The notes: a model not told the origin generated them from the letters alone. A stretch of DNA of 52,850 nt from an uncultured Clostridia bacterium (GCA_946186375.1 CAMHMZ010000015.1:1-52850); one strand, 5' to 3'; positions 17,528-27,707 are shown, counted from the first letter of the stretch. Numbers and translations are program-made.

Positions 17528-17563
17528 AAAAAAAGAGTCCCGGATCTTCTCTCCGAAACTCTT
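17528..17563 (-). terminator. Terminator-like hairpin in the dgt leader
   Basis: On the minus strand AAGAGTTTCGGA (17552-17563) pairs with TCCGGGACTCTT (17533-17544) around a seven-base loop, using two G-U pairs, and is followed by a run of T up to 17528. It lies directly upstream of dgt, so it is either the end of a leader RNA (attenuator) or the terminator of a small upstream transcript. Confidence 0.6.
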
Positions 17564-17663
17564 ATACGACGAATTTTTGGTTTTCCCTTTAATTTTTTTG
17601 AAAAATTTTTTGCCGCTGTGTGACAGCCGAAGCGGCGGACATTAATATAGAACGGAAAATTCG

Positions 17664-18015
17664 AGTTTAGCGAGGAATTCGGAATGCGGAGTTCGGAATT
17701 CGGAATGAAGGGAAAAGGAAGGTTTTGCGCGGGAATTGTCGTCCATGTCGTAGGGGCCGACGCCCTCGGCGGCCCGCGCGGTACGATCTAAATACGTGAA
17801 CAAATCCCCGGCGAAAGCGTACTATTCCACGAATTCGCCGGGGATTTCCGTATGTTTTTGGCTTTTTCTGCCGGGCCGTCAGAGGACGCCGGCCCCTACG
17901 AAAAGAGGCTGCGCCCCCCGTAGGGACGAGCATTGCTCGTCCGCCGAGCCTGCACCGTGTCCGCGGGCGGCTGATAGCCGCCCCTACGACATCATTTCAA
18001 ACTCAGCGATAAACT
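17664..18015. repeat. Composite palindromic GTAGGGG element, copy 2
   Basis: Begins AGTTTAGCGAGGAATTCGG, runs through GGAATTC-type heptamers (to about 17708), then GTAGGGGCCG, a hairpin (AAATCCCCGGCGAA with TTCGCCGGGGATTT, about 17806-17850) and a second GTAGGG...CCCCTAC palindrome (17920-17987). It ends AACTCAGCGATAAACT, the imperfect inverse of its start. It fills most of the gene-free 17564-18049; no credible gene was seen there. Confidence 0.65.
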
Positions 18016-18029
18016 TCCATTTCTTTTTT

Positions 18030-18047
18030 CTAAAAACTGAAAACTGA
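18030..18047. repeat. Short CTGAAAACT repeat
   Basis: CTAAAAACTGAAAACTGA, two to three units, ending two bases before the stop codon of the YigZ-family gene on the minus strand. Confidence 0.6.
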
Positions 18048-18049
18048 CG

Positions 18050-18670
18050 TCAGCGGCCGGCGCGGAAGGCCTCGCCGAGCTTTCTTGCCCGGAGCTTCCC
18101 CGCGCTCAGATCGTGGATGCGCGCGGCGAAGGCCTCCGCCTGCTCGGCGGGAAGGAGCAGCCGCAGCGTCACCTCCGCGCCGTAGTCCTCGCCCTCTATG
18201 AGCCCGCCGAAGGCCGCCGTCTCCTGCCGCGCGCGCTCCAGAAAGGCGTAGGGGCAATCAAGCGCCACCTCCGCCCAGGCGCGCACCTCGGCGCGGCCCG
18301 CGTCCGTGAGCGCGTCCTTCGCGCTCTGGGTGTAGGCGCGCAGCAGCCCGCCCGTGCCCAGCAGCACCCCGCCGAAATAGCGCGTCACAACGCAGACGAG
18401 GTTCGTTACGCCCTCGCGGCGGAAGAGCTCGAGCATGGGGATGCCCGCCGTGCCCTGCGGCTCGCCGTCGTCGGAGTAGCGCTCCGGCCCGCCGCGCAGG
18501 AGATAGCACCAGCAGTTGTGCCGCGCGTCGTAGTATTCCTTTTTCATCTGCGCGATGAAGGCGCGGGCCTCCTCCTCGCTCTCCACCGGGCGCAGATGCC
18601 CCAGAAAGCGCGAGCGCTTTTCCACGAGCTCCGCCTCGCCCGGCCCGGCGGGGACGCAGTATTCATTCAT
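18050..18670 (-). CDS. YigZ/IMPACT family protein
   Basis: A 206-residue protein of the UPF0029/IMPACT family. The N-terminal domain carries the signature YSDDGEPQGTAGIPML and VTRYFGGVLLGTGGLLRAY; the C-terminal ferredoxin-like domain is DUF1949. The exact cellular role in bacteria is unsettled; translation-linked roles are proposed for relatives. The ATG overlaps the end of the upstream GNAT gene by eight bases (ATGAATGA), so the two are co-transcribed and probably translationally coupled. Confidence 0.93.
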   Translation of the reverse strand: MNEYCVPAGPGEAELVEKRSRFLGHLRPVESEEEARAFIAQMKKEYYDARHNCWCYLLRGGPERYSDDGEPQGTAGIPMLELFRREGVTNLVCVVTRYFGGVLLGTGGLLRAYTQSAKDALTDAGRAEVRAWAEVALDCPYAFLERARQETAAFGGLIEGEDYGAEVTLRLLLPAEQAEAFAARIHDLSAGKLRARKLGEAFRAGR

Positions 18671-19184
18671 CGTATTCCTCCCAATCGAGCGCGTAGTAGC
18701 GGCTTGTCCGCTCCTCGCCGATCGGCGCGTGCCAGGGCGCGGAAAAGCGGTAGGAGAAGCCGCATTTTTCGATCACGCGGCGAGACTTTTCGTTGCCCTC
18801 GGCGTGCGCGCACCAGAGCCGCTCCGCCCCGAAGGCAAAATACAGCCCCAGCAGCGCCCGCACCGCCTCCGGCGCGTAGCCCCGCCCCCAGAAAGGACGC
18901 GCGATCCAGTAGCCGATCTCGTATTCGCCGTTTTGCTCCGGCTGTGAGCCGGGAAAGGCGCCGACGCTGCCGATGGGCGTGTCGTCGCCCCGGCGCGTGA
19001 CAGCCCAGGTGTCCGGCTTCATGAGGATCGTGCGCAGGACGTTCAGGCTGTCAGCCTCGTCCTTGTGCGGCGTCCAGCCCGCGGCGGGGCCGACCTGCGG
19101 GTCGCTGGCATATTGGTACAGCGCCGCGGCGTCGCTCTCGCGCCAGGGGCGCAGAACAAGGCGTTCGGTTTCCAGGACACTCAT
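18663..19184 (-). CDS. GNAT family N-acetyltransferase (RimJ/RimL-type)
   Basis: A 173-residue acetyl-CoA-dependent acyltransferase. It begins MSVLETERLVLRPWRESD, the standard RimJ/L opening. It has the acetyl-CoA loop in YWIARPFWGRGYAPEAV and the late AHAEGNEKSRRVIEKCGF strand-helix. The ATG at 19184 follows GGAAGG; the open frame continues upstream, but that part reads through a heptamer repeat and the end of hflX. The substrate (ribosomal protein N-terminus, an antibiotic or a metabolite) cannot be told. It lies between hflX and the YigZ-family gene. Confidence 0.92.
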   Translation of the reverse strand: MSVLETERLVLRPWRESDAAALYQYASDPQVGPAAGWTPHKDEADSLNVLRTILMKPDTWAVTRRGDDTPIGSVGAFPGSQPEQNGEYEIGYWIARPFWGRGYAPEAVRALLGLYFAFGAERLWCAHAEGNEKSRRVIEKCGFSYRFSAPWHAPIGEERTSRYYALDWEEYDE

Positions 19185-19211
19185 GCCGATCCTTCCTCTC
19201 TGTGTTTTCTT

Positions 19212-19242
19212 CTGAAAACTGAATTCTGAAAACTGAAAACTA
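19212..19242. repeat. CTGAAAACT heptamer repeat at the hflX stop
   Basis: CTGAAAACTGAATTCTGAAA plus one more unit, nearly identical to 16477-16506. The hflX TAG stop codon (19240-19242, minus strand) forms part of the last TAGTTTTCAG unit. Confidence 0.75.
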
Positions 19243-20538
19243 ACGCTCCCAGTCTTCCTTCTCCTCCACATAGCCCGGGATATAGGCCTTGACGCGGCCG
19301 AAAAGCTCCGGCGGCACGACGGCCTCCAGCTCCACGCCCGCGTCGGTATAGTCCAGGCGCAGCACGGCAGCCTCCCGGCTGAGCGTGTCCACAAGCCCCG
19401 CCGCGCTGTAGGGCAGCAGGAGCGTCACGCGGCGCTTGCCCTTATCGAGCATCTCGGAGAGCTTTTTCACCAGCACGTCCGCGCCCTCGCCGCTTTTGGC
19501 CGAGAGGCAGACCACGTCCTCCCCGTGCGGGAGGATGCCGAAATAGAGGTCGCACTTGTTGTATACGCGGATACAGGGCGTGGCCTCCGCGCCGAGCTGA
19601 CGGATGAGGCCGTCGACCACGCGCGCCTGCTCCTCCCACTCGGGGTTCGAGAGGTCGATGACGTGCAGCAGCACGTCGGCAAAGCTCAGCTCCTCGAGCG
19701 TGGCCTTGAAGGCCTCCACCAGATGGTGCGGGAGCTTGCGGATGAAGCCGACCGTGTCCGACAGCAGCACCTCCTGCGTCTCGTCGATGCGCAGGCGGCG
19801 CGTGGTAGTGTCGAGCGTATCGAAAAGGCGGTCGTTGGCCGGAATGTCGGAGCCCGTGAGGCAGTTGAGGAGGGTGGACTTGCCGGCGTTCGTATAGCCG
19901 ACGAGGGCGACCATGGGCATGGCGTTTTTCTCGCGGCGGCGGCGCTGCGTGCCCCGCACCTTGCGCACGGCGGCCAGCTCCTCCTCGAGCTTCTGGATCT
20001 TGCGGCGGATATGGCGGCGGTCGGTCTCGAGCTGGGTCTCGCCGGGGCCGCGCGTGCCGATGGGCGAGGAGCCGCCGGAGGCCGTCTGGCGCACGAGGTG
20101 CGTCCACATGCCCGTCAGCCGCGGCAGCAGATAGCGGTACTGCGCCAGCTCCACCTGCAGCTGGCCCTCGCGCGTGCGCGCCCGCTGGGCGAAAATGTCG
20201 AGGATGAGGCCGCTGCGGTCGAGCACCTTGACGCCGAGCTCCTCGCTCAGCACGCGCATCTGCGAGGGCGTGAGCTCGTTGTCGAAGACCGCGAGATCGC
20301 AGTCGTTTGCCTCGATGAGCTCCTTGAGCTCGCGCACCTTGCCGTCGCCGATGAAGCTGCGCGGATCTGGCGCGGCGCGGTTTTGCAGCAGGATCGCCAC
20401 CGTGTCGCCCCCGGCCGTGTCCACCAGGGCGGCCAGCTCCTCGAGCGAGGACTCCGTGGAGCGCTCGTCCTCCTCCATGCTCGCCGCGGCCAGGCCCGCC
20501 AGCACGGCGCGTTCTCTTTTTTCTTCGATAGTCTGCAT
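19240..20538 (-). CDS. hflX: GTPase HflX
   Basis: Ribosome-associated GTPase, linked to splitting or rescue of stalled ribosomes; 432 residues. The N-terminal HflX domain contains RSFIGDGKVRELKELIE and DRSGLILDIFAQRARTREGQ, then the glycine-rich SGGSSPIGTRGPGETQLETD. The G domain has G1 GYTNAGKST, the switch and G3 region LSDTVGFIRKLP, and G4 NKCD. A sigma-A promoter precedes it. The stop codon is inside a heptamer repeat. Confidence 0.97.
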   Translation of the reverse strand: MQTIEEKRERAVLAGLAAASMEEDERSTESSLEELAALVDTAGGDTVAILLQNRAAPDPRSFIGDGKVRELKELIEANDCDLAVFDNELTPSQMRVLSEELGVKVLDRSGLILDIFAQRARTREGQLQVELAQYRYLLPRLTGMWTHLVRQTASGGSSPIGTRGPGETQLETDRRHIRRKIQKLEEELAAVRKVRGTQRRRREKNAMPMVALVGYTNAGKSTLLNCLTGSDIPANDRLFDTLDTTTRRLRIDETQEVLLSDTVGFIRKLPHHLVEAFKATLEELSFADVLLHVIDLSNPEWEEQARVVDGLIRQLGAEATPCIRVYNKCDLYFGILPHGEDVVCLSAKSGEGADVLVKKLSEMLDKGKRRVTLLLPYSAAGLVDTLSREAAVLRLDYTDAGVELEAVVPPELFGRVKAYIPGYVEEKEDWER

Positions 20539-20570
20539 AGATCGGTTCCTTTGTGCGTTGTAATATCGCT

Positions 20571-20599
20571 ATTATAGCCTAAACTTCCCCGCTTGCCAA
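20571..20599 (-). promoter_or_regulatory. hflX promoter
   Basis: Minus-strand TTGGCA (20594-20599) and TATAAT (20571-20576) with a 17-base spacer, about 35 bases before the hflX start. Confidence 0.8.
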
Positions 20600-20604
20600 C
20601 TATA

Positions 20605-20638
20605 ATTCCTCATTCCTCCCTCCTAACTCCTCATTCCG
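20605..20638. repeat. GAGGAAT-type heptamer repeat at the ylmC stop
   Basis: Reads ATTCCTCATTCCTCCCTCCT then AACTCCTCATTCC on the plus strand (GGAATGAGGAGT... on minus). It begins at the base after the ylmC stop codon. Confidence 0.65.
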
Positions 20639-20917
20639 TCACCCCCAGCCGTGCTTGGGGCGCTTGCGGCGCTGCATGCTGTCCTTGATGTCGACCAGGA
20701 TGATGTCGCCGCCGATGCGCACGATGCTCCCCCAGGGCAGGACGTAGTCGTCCTCCCGCCCGAGCAGGCCGAAGAGCTTGGAGCGCCCCGGCGTCACGAG
20801 CGAGCAGAGCCGCCCCTCCGCGTCGTCCAGCTCCGCATCGCAGACGTAGCCGAGACGAAAGCCCGTGTGGATGTCGATGACCTCCTTGTAGCGCAGATCC
20901 GAAAAATAGCTGATCAT
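20639..20917 (-). CDS. YlmC/YmxH family sporulation protein
   Basis: A 92-residue PRC-barrel protein. The sequence FSDLRYKEVIDIHTGFRLGY and the later DDYVLPWGSIVRIGGDIILVD match the YlmC/YmxH family found in endospore formers, where a role around sporulation is proposed. The ATG is preceded by GGAGAGGGGG. It lies after the Noc-like gene on the same strand. Confidence 0.9.
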   Translation of the reverse strand: MISYFSDLRYKEVIDIHTGFRLGYVCDAELDDAEGRLCSLVTPGRSKLFGLLGREDDYVLPWGSIVRIGGDIILVDIKDSMQRRKRPKHGWG

Positions 20918-20964
20918 GACAAGATCCCCCTCTCCGCAACAGTATACGGGGAGGGGGAACCGAT

Positions 20965-21825
20965 TTATGCCTTTTCCGCGCGGGTTTTCGGGATGGAGAT
21001 CGTGAGGATGAGCTGCTCGTCCGTCTCCTCGCGGCTGAGATCGGCGTCGATGCCGCCCTGCTTCATGACGGCGATGTTGCGTGTGAGGCTGTTGAGAAAG
21101 ACGCGCACGTCCTTGAGGATGAAGCTGCGCCGGGGCTCCTTCTTTTCCTCTTCCTGCGGCGGCTCGCGCTCCGGCTCGCTCGGCGTCTCCTCCGCGGCCG
21201 TCAGCAGCGCCTCGACACAGGCTTCCGTCGCCGCCACGGTCAGATCGTTTTCAAGGATGTACCCGAGCGCCTGCCGCTGCAGGCTCTCGTCCGGCAAGCG
21301 CAGCAGCGCGCGCCCGTGCCGCTCGCTCAGCCCGTTTTTCAGCAGCGCCTCCAGCACGTCCGGCGGCAGCCGCAGCAGCCGCAGCTTGTTGGCTACCGCC
21401 GACTGGGATTTGCCGATGCGCCGCGCCGCCTCCTCCTGGCTCATGCCGAAGGTCACGATGAGCTGGCGGATGCCGTTGGCCTCCTCCACAAAGTCCAGGT
21501 CGCGCCGCTGCAGGTTCTCCACCAGCGCGAGGAGGCTCGCGTCCTCCATGCTCACATCCACGAGGATGCAGGGCACCTCCCGCAGCCCCGCGATCCGCGC
21601 CGCGCGCAGCCGCCGCTCCCCGGCCACGAGCTCATAGCGCCCGGCGCGCAGGCGCACCGTCAGGGGGTTGAGCACGCCGTAGCTGCGGATGCTCTCGCTC
21701 AGCTCCTGCAGGGCCGTCTCGTCAAAATAGCGCCGCGGCTGGACGGGGCTCGGCGCGATGTCGTCCGGGCGCAGATAGAGGATCCCGCCCCGCCGGACGC
21801 CGGGGCGGCTTCGTAAAGCTTGCAT
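20965..21825 (-). CDS. noc: ParB/Spo0J/Noc-family DNA-binding protein
   Basis: A 286-residue chromosome-segregation or nucleoid-occlusion type protein. The N-terminal CTPase domain carries QPRRYFDE, VAGERRLRAARIAG and ALVENLQRRDL. The central helix-turn-helix is MSQEEAARRIGKSQSAVANK. A basic/acidic linker and a short C-terminal dimerisation segment follow. No parA is adjacent, and the standalone setting fits Noc better than Spo0J, but the DNA site (parS or NBS) cannot be told from the protein. The ATG is preceded by AAGGAGG. Confidence 0.85.
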   Translation of the reverse strand: MQALRSRPGVRRGGILYLRPDDIAPSPVQPRRYFDETALQELSESIRSYGVLNPLTVRLRAGRYELVAGERRLRAARIAGLREVPCILVDVSMEDASLLALVENLQRRDLDFVEEANGIRQLIVTFGMSQEEAARRIGKSQSAVANKLRLLRLPPDVLEALLKNGLSERHGRALLRLPDESLQRQALGYILENDLTVAATEACVEALLTAAEETPSEPEREPPQEEEKKEPRRSFILKDVRVFLNSLTRNIAVMKQGGIDADLSREETDEQLILTISIPKTRAEKA

Positions 21826-21933
21826 AGCAGACCTCCTTATCTTGTGCTTTCGGTCAGACTATACCCCATATCTTGTGCAAAAGAGCGCGAAGGCGGACGG
21901 GAAATCAAAATCTCCCGCGCGAAAAAATCCCTC

Positions 21934-21961
21934 TTGTCAAACGTCTAATTCCTGTTATAAT
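21934..21961 (+). promoter_or_regulatory. Promoter of the DUF1858 gene
   Basis: TTGTCA (21934-21939) and a perfect TATAAT (21956-21961) with a 16-base spacer, 34 bases before the ATG. Confidence 0.8.
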
Positions 21962-21995
21962 AGTAGGGAAATGAACCCGGGAAAGGAGGAGACCC

Positions 21996-22199
21996 ATGGA
22001 GATCACGAAAGAGACCCTGATCGGAGAAATGCTGGAGCAGGATATGGGCATTGCCTATATTCTGATGCAGTGCGGCATGCACTGTGTCGGCTGCCCCTCC
22101 TCGATCGGCGAGTCGCTGGAGGAGGCCTGCGCCGTCCACGGCCTGGACCCCGACGCCGTCCTCGAGGCCATCAAGGAGTATCAGGCGAGCGTGCAGTAA
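21996..22199 (+). CDS. DUF1858 domain-containing protein (hybrid-cluster-associated redox disulfide domain)
   Basis: A 67-residue protein with the DUF1858 fold: MEITKETLIGEMLEQD opening and the cysteine motif CGMHCVGCPSS in the middle. The family is proposed to be a redox-active disulfide domain and is often found next to or fused with hybrid cluster proteins in anaerobes. Here it is monocistronic, with its own promoter, a strong AAAGGAGGAG ribosome site and its own terminator, so it is probably well expressed. The partner protein is not in the window. Confidence 0.93.
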   Translation: MEITKETLIGEMLEQDMGIAYILMQCGMHCVGCPSSIGESLEEACAVHGLDPDAVLEAIKEYQASVQ

Positions 22200-22212
22200 A
22201 CAAGAAAATAGC

Positions 22213-22247
22213 AAACAGGGGCTGTTCAAAGTGAACAGCCCCTGTTT
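22213..22247 (+). terminator. Terminator of the DUF1858 gene
   Basis: Perfect 16-bp arms (AAACAGGGGCTGTTCA and complement) around an AAG loop, with the right arm ending in TTT. Confidence 0.85.
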
Positions 22248-22249
22248 TC

Positions 22250-22448
22250 GTATGCTGATACGGATACTATTATCTGATAGAAAGCAGACAATCTTTGCGG
22301 CTGGATTTACGTCATGCTTCGTTATCGTCCTTGGCAATCCAAAAAGGATTCCCTGCGGACGATGCCTCGCCTGACACAAATCCATCTCGCAAATCTTTGT
22401 CTACTTCTTATCAGATAATAGTATGAAATCTGATAAGAGAGTTCAGTA
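22250..22448. repeat. Long-hairpin (MITE-like) element at the P-type ATPase 3' end
   Basis: Left end ACTATTATCTGATAGAAAGC with AGACAATCTTTGCG; the right end is its near-perfect inverse (CGCAAATCTTTGTCTACTTC, TTATCAGATAATAGT). Inner parts pair as well (GGATTTACGTCA with TGACACAAATCC). It starts right after the DUF1858 terminator and ends at the ATPase stop codon. Same layout as 12896-13074. Confidence 0.65.
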
Positions 22449-25091
<2,643 letters not shown>

Positions 25092-25103
25092 ATCCATCAC
25101 TCC

Positions 25104-25242
25104 ACAAAAAAACAAGACTTCTACAGCAGCGGCTGTAAAAGTCTTGCAAAATACTTTCGTATCCGGCGCGCCGAGCCTTACGGCCGCGATGACGACGCGC
25201 CAACGCGCATAAAGCGCGCAAGCTACTCCCTTTTAACGGAGG
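25104..25242 (-). ncRNA. yybP-ykoY (Mn2+) riboswitch with terminator
   Basis: On the minus strand the leader begins AAAAGGGAGTAGC, the conserved 5' element of the yybP-ykoY aptamer. It continues through GTCGTCAT and ends with GCAAGACTTTTACAGC. This last part forms a 15-bp terminator stem with GCTGTAGAAGTCTTG followed by eight T (25105-25146). Mn2+ binding to this class favours antitermination of Mn exporters. The class call rests on motif recall, without a covariance search. Confidence 0.8.
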
Positions 25243-25244
25243 AT

Positions 25245-25273
25245 ATCGTATCATACGCCCCCTGCAAAGTCAA
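25245..25273 (-). promoter_or_regulatory. Promoter of the riboswitch-ATPase transcript
   Basis: Minus-strand TTGACT (25268-25273) and TACGAT (25245-25250) with a 17-base spacer, directly after the ychF stop codon. Confidence 0.65.
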
Positions 25274-25280
25274 GGAAAAA

Positions 25281-26357
25281 TCAGATGTTGAAGCGGAAAT
25301 TGGTCACGTCTCCGTCCTGCATGACGTAATCCTTGCCCTCCAGACGGAAGAGGCCCTTTTCCTTGGCAGCCGCCATGCTGCCGCAGGCCTTGAGATCCTC
25401 AAAGGCGACGATCTCGGCGCGGATGAAGCCGCGCTCGATATCGGTGTGCACCTTGCCGGCGGCCTTCGGCGCCCTGGTGCCGCGCACAATGGTCCAGGCG
25501 TGTACGTCATCCTCGCCCGCGGTGAGGAAGGAGATATAGCCCAGAAGATCGTAGCTCGTGCGGATGAGCCGGTCCAGTCCGCGCTCGGTGATGCCCAGAT
25601 CCTCCATGAACATCTGCGCCTCCTCGGCGTCGAGCTCGGCCAGATCCTCCTCAAACTTGGCCGCCACGGGCAGCACCGCCGCGCCGCTTTTGGCGGCGTA
25701 GTCCGTCAGCGCCTTGAAATGGACGTTTTCGGCGTAGTGGGCCATGCCCTCCTCGTCGAGGTTGGCCGCGTAGATGACGGGCTTGACGGTCAGCAGTCCG
25801 CCGTCAGCGAGGATGTCCTGATCCTCCTCGGTGAAGTCGAAGTCGCGCGCGGGCTTTTCGGCCTCGAGGTGGGCGATAAGCGCCTCGCACATCTCCGCCT
25901 CGCGCTTATACTTCTTGTCGCCGCCCTTGGCGTTTTTCTTCGCGCGCTCCAGACGGCGCTCCACGATCTCGAGATCGGCGAGGATGAGCTCCAGCTCGAA
26001 GCTCTCCGCGTCGCGCACGGCGTCGGCCTTTTCGAGGAAGACGTCGTCGTTGTCGAAGCAGCGCACGACCTCCACCAGCGCGTCCACCTGCCGGATGGCC
26101 TGAAAGACCTCATTGCCCTTGCCGCCGCCGGCGCTGACGCCCGCGACGTCCACAAAGTCGATCGTGGCGGGGGTGTATTTCTTCGGGTGGTAATACTCAG
26201 CCAGCCAGTCGAGCCGCTCGTCCGGCACCTTGGCCGTGCCCACATTGGGCTTGGCGGAAGCGTTGGAATAGCTGCTGGTCTCGGCCTTCTGGCCGGTGAG
26301 GGCGTTAAAAAGCGTTGTCTTGCCGACGTTCGGCAGACCCACGATCCCAAGTTTCAT
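25281..26357 (-). CDS. ychF: Redox-regulated ATPase YchF (Obg family)
   Basis: A 358-residue universally conserved P-loop protein that prefers ATP over GTP and associates with ribosomes. G1 is GLPNVGKTT at residues 6-14 and G3 lies in DFVDVAG. The G4 position reads ANLDE, the altered motif that gives ATP specificity. A coiled-coil insertion (about 130-175) and a C-terminal TGS domain (CGSMAAAKEKGLFRLEGKDY) complete the family layout. Preceded by a strong promoter. Confidence 0.97.
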   Translation of the reverse strand: MKLGIVGLPNVGKTTLFNALTGQKAETSSYSNASAKPNVGTAKVPDERLDWLAEYYHPKKYTPATIDFVDVAGVSAGGGKGNEVFQAIRQVDALVEVVRCFDNDDVFLEKADAVRDAESFELELILADLEIVERRLERAKKNAKGGDKKYKREAEMCEALIAHLEAEKPARDFDFTEEDQDILADGGLLTVKPVIYAANLDEEGMAHYAENVHFKALTDYAAKSGAAVLPVAAKFEEDLAELDAEEAQMFMEDLGITERGLDRLIRTSYDLLGYISFLTAGEDDVHAWTIVRGTRAPKAAGKVHTDIERGFIRAEIVAFEDLKACGSMAAAKEKGLFRLEGKDYVMQDGDVTNFRFNI

Positions 26358-26419
26358 CTATCTGCATCTCCTTGAAGCGTCCAGTGTCGCCGCCGCGCCG
26401 CGCGCGTCCGGCAGACCGT

Positions 26420-26448
26420 ATTATACCACGCTCCCGCGCGCTTCTCAA
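26420..26448 (-). promoter_or_regulatory. ychF promoter
   Basis: Minus-strand TTGAGA (26443-26448) and a perfect TATAAT (26420-26425) with a 17-base spacer. Confidence 0.8.
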
Positions 26449-26504
26449 TACTTTCCGCAGCGGGACTATTCAGTTTTCTGAAAGCGAAACGGGAGTTGAA
26501 AACA

Positions 26505-26607
26505 GTGAGGAATGAGGAGTGAGGAGTGAGGAATGAGGAGTGAGGAGTGAGGAATGAGGAGTGAGGAGTGAGGAGTGAGGAGTGAGGAATGAGGAATGAG
26601 GAGTGAA
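26505..26607. repeat. GAGGAGT/GAGGAAT heptamer tandem array
   Basis: About 15 head-to-tail heptamers, nearly all GAGGAGT or GAGGAAT. A shorter inverted group (ATTCCTGATTCCTCGCTCCT) follows at 26655-26681. With the hairpin at 26700-26760 these occupy the gene-free 26449-26772; no gene was seen there. Confidence 0.8.
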
Positions 26608-26699
26608 GAATAAAAGGAAACATTCCTTTCTCGCGCATTTGGCGGACGCCGCCAATTCCTGATTCCTCGCTCCTCATTCACTGACAAACTGCCTAAATA

Positions 26700-26760
26700 C
26701 TAAGTAAACGACGATTCATTCGGCAAGATGCCAAAGGCGAATTGATCAGCGTTTACTTAA
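26700..26760. repeat. Short hairpin repeat downstream of the lipid kinase gene
   Basis: CTAAGTAAACGACGATTCAT at the left and its imperfect inverse (GAATTGATCAGCGTTTACTTA) at the right. It resembles the ends of the longer element at 28605-28784 with most of the middle missing. It lies 12 bases after the downstream gene's stop. Confidence 0.6.
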
Positions 26761-26772
26761 AAACTCTCTTCC

Positions 26773-27675
26773 TCAGCCGCGCAGCTCGAGGAAGCCGGGC
26801 AGGGGGCTGATGTCCACGGTGTCGTAATGACCGGGGAACTCCCCGTCCACGGTCCAGTCCATGTCGGCCGGCGACTCGGCCCGGAGCTCTCGCGCATGGA
26901 AAAACTCCAGCAGGGGAGAGGAATAGTCCTGCGTCAGAAGGCCGCGCACGAGCTCCTGCAGCTCCGGCAGGGTCTTCGGCTCGCGCACCAGCAGCACCTC
27001 GAACACGCCGTCGCAGGTGTCGACCTCCGCCTCGGGCAGCGTCAGCGTCCCGGCGATGGAGAGCGTATTGCACACGGCGCCGAAGAGATAGTCCCCCTCG
27101 TGCGTCACGCCGTCGGCCGTCAGACGCACGTGATAGGGCTTGACCTTCGGCAGATCCTTGATGCCGTCGAGGATATAGGCGGTGTGGCCCAGGAGGTTCT
27201 TGGCATTCTGGTCGGTGGTGTAGCTGAGCCAGGAGAAGGCGCCGAAGGCCGCGACGTAGGAAAAATAGTGCTGCCCGAAACGCCCGACGTCGTAGCGAAC
27301 GCTGCGCCCGGAGACGATGGCGGCGGCCGCCTCCGCCACATCCGATGACAGACCGTGCGAGGCGGCAAAATCGTTGGTGCTGCCGCAGGGGATATAGCCC
27401 AGCGGCACGCGGTGTCCCGCGCGAGCCAAGCCCGTCAGCGTTTCGTTAAGCGTTCCGTCGCCCCCGGCGCAGCAGACGAGGGCATAGCGGCCGCCGAGCG
27501 CCTCGGCCAGCTCGGCTGCCTCGCCGCGCCGACCTGTCACGGCGACGGTGACGAGATAGCCGCCGTCCATCAGCGTTCGCACGAGCTCGGGCAGATAGCG
27601 CAGCACGCGCTTCTGGCCGGAGACGGGATTGACGATCAGCAGCGCGGGGGTCGAGGGGAGGGGAGAATGATCCAT
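26773..27675 (-). CDS. Diacylglycerol/sphingosine kinase family lipid kinase (DagK/YegS-like)
   Basis: A 300-residue soluble lipid kinase. The N-terminal ATP-binding domain carries the family motif GGDGTLNETLTGL at about residue 70, preceded by NPVSGQKR and followed by GYIPCGSTNDFA. The C-terminal beta-sandwich domain ends with MDWTVDGEFPG. Likely role is phosphorylation of diacylglycerol in phospholipid turnover, which fits the neighbouring CDP-diglyceride synthase gene cdsA upstream on the same strand. AAAGGAGC precedes the ATG. Confidence 0.93.
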   Translation of the reverse strand: MDHSPLPSTPALLIVNPVSGQKRVLRYLPELVRTLMDGGYLVTVAVTGRRGEAAELAEALGGRYALVCCAGGDGTLNETLTGLARAGHRVPLGYIPCGSTNDFAASHGLSSDVAEAAAAIVSGRSVRYDVGRFGQHYFSYVAAFGAFSWLSYTTDQNAKNLLGHTAYILDGIKDLPKVKPYHVRLTADGVTHEGDYLFGAVCNTLSIAGTLTLPEAEVDTCDGVFEVLLVREPKTLPELQELVRGLLTQDYSSPLLEFFHARELRAESPADMDWTVDGEFPGHYDTVDISPLPGFLELRG

Positions 27676-27707
27676 GAAAGCTCCTTTACCAATTCGAAAT
27701 GTTGAAA

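Noticed and set aside
26505..26607. Possible CRISPR array
   Set aside because: Seven-base head-to-tail units with no spacers and no cas genes; a simple tandem repeat.
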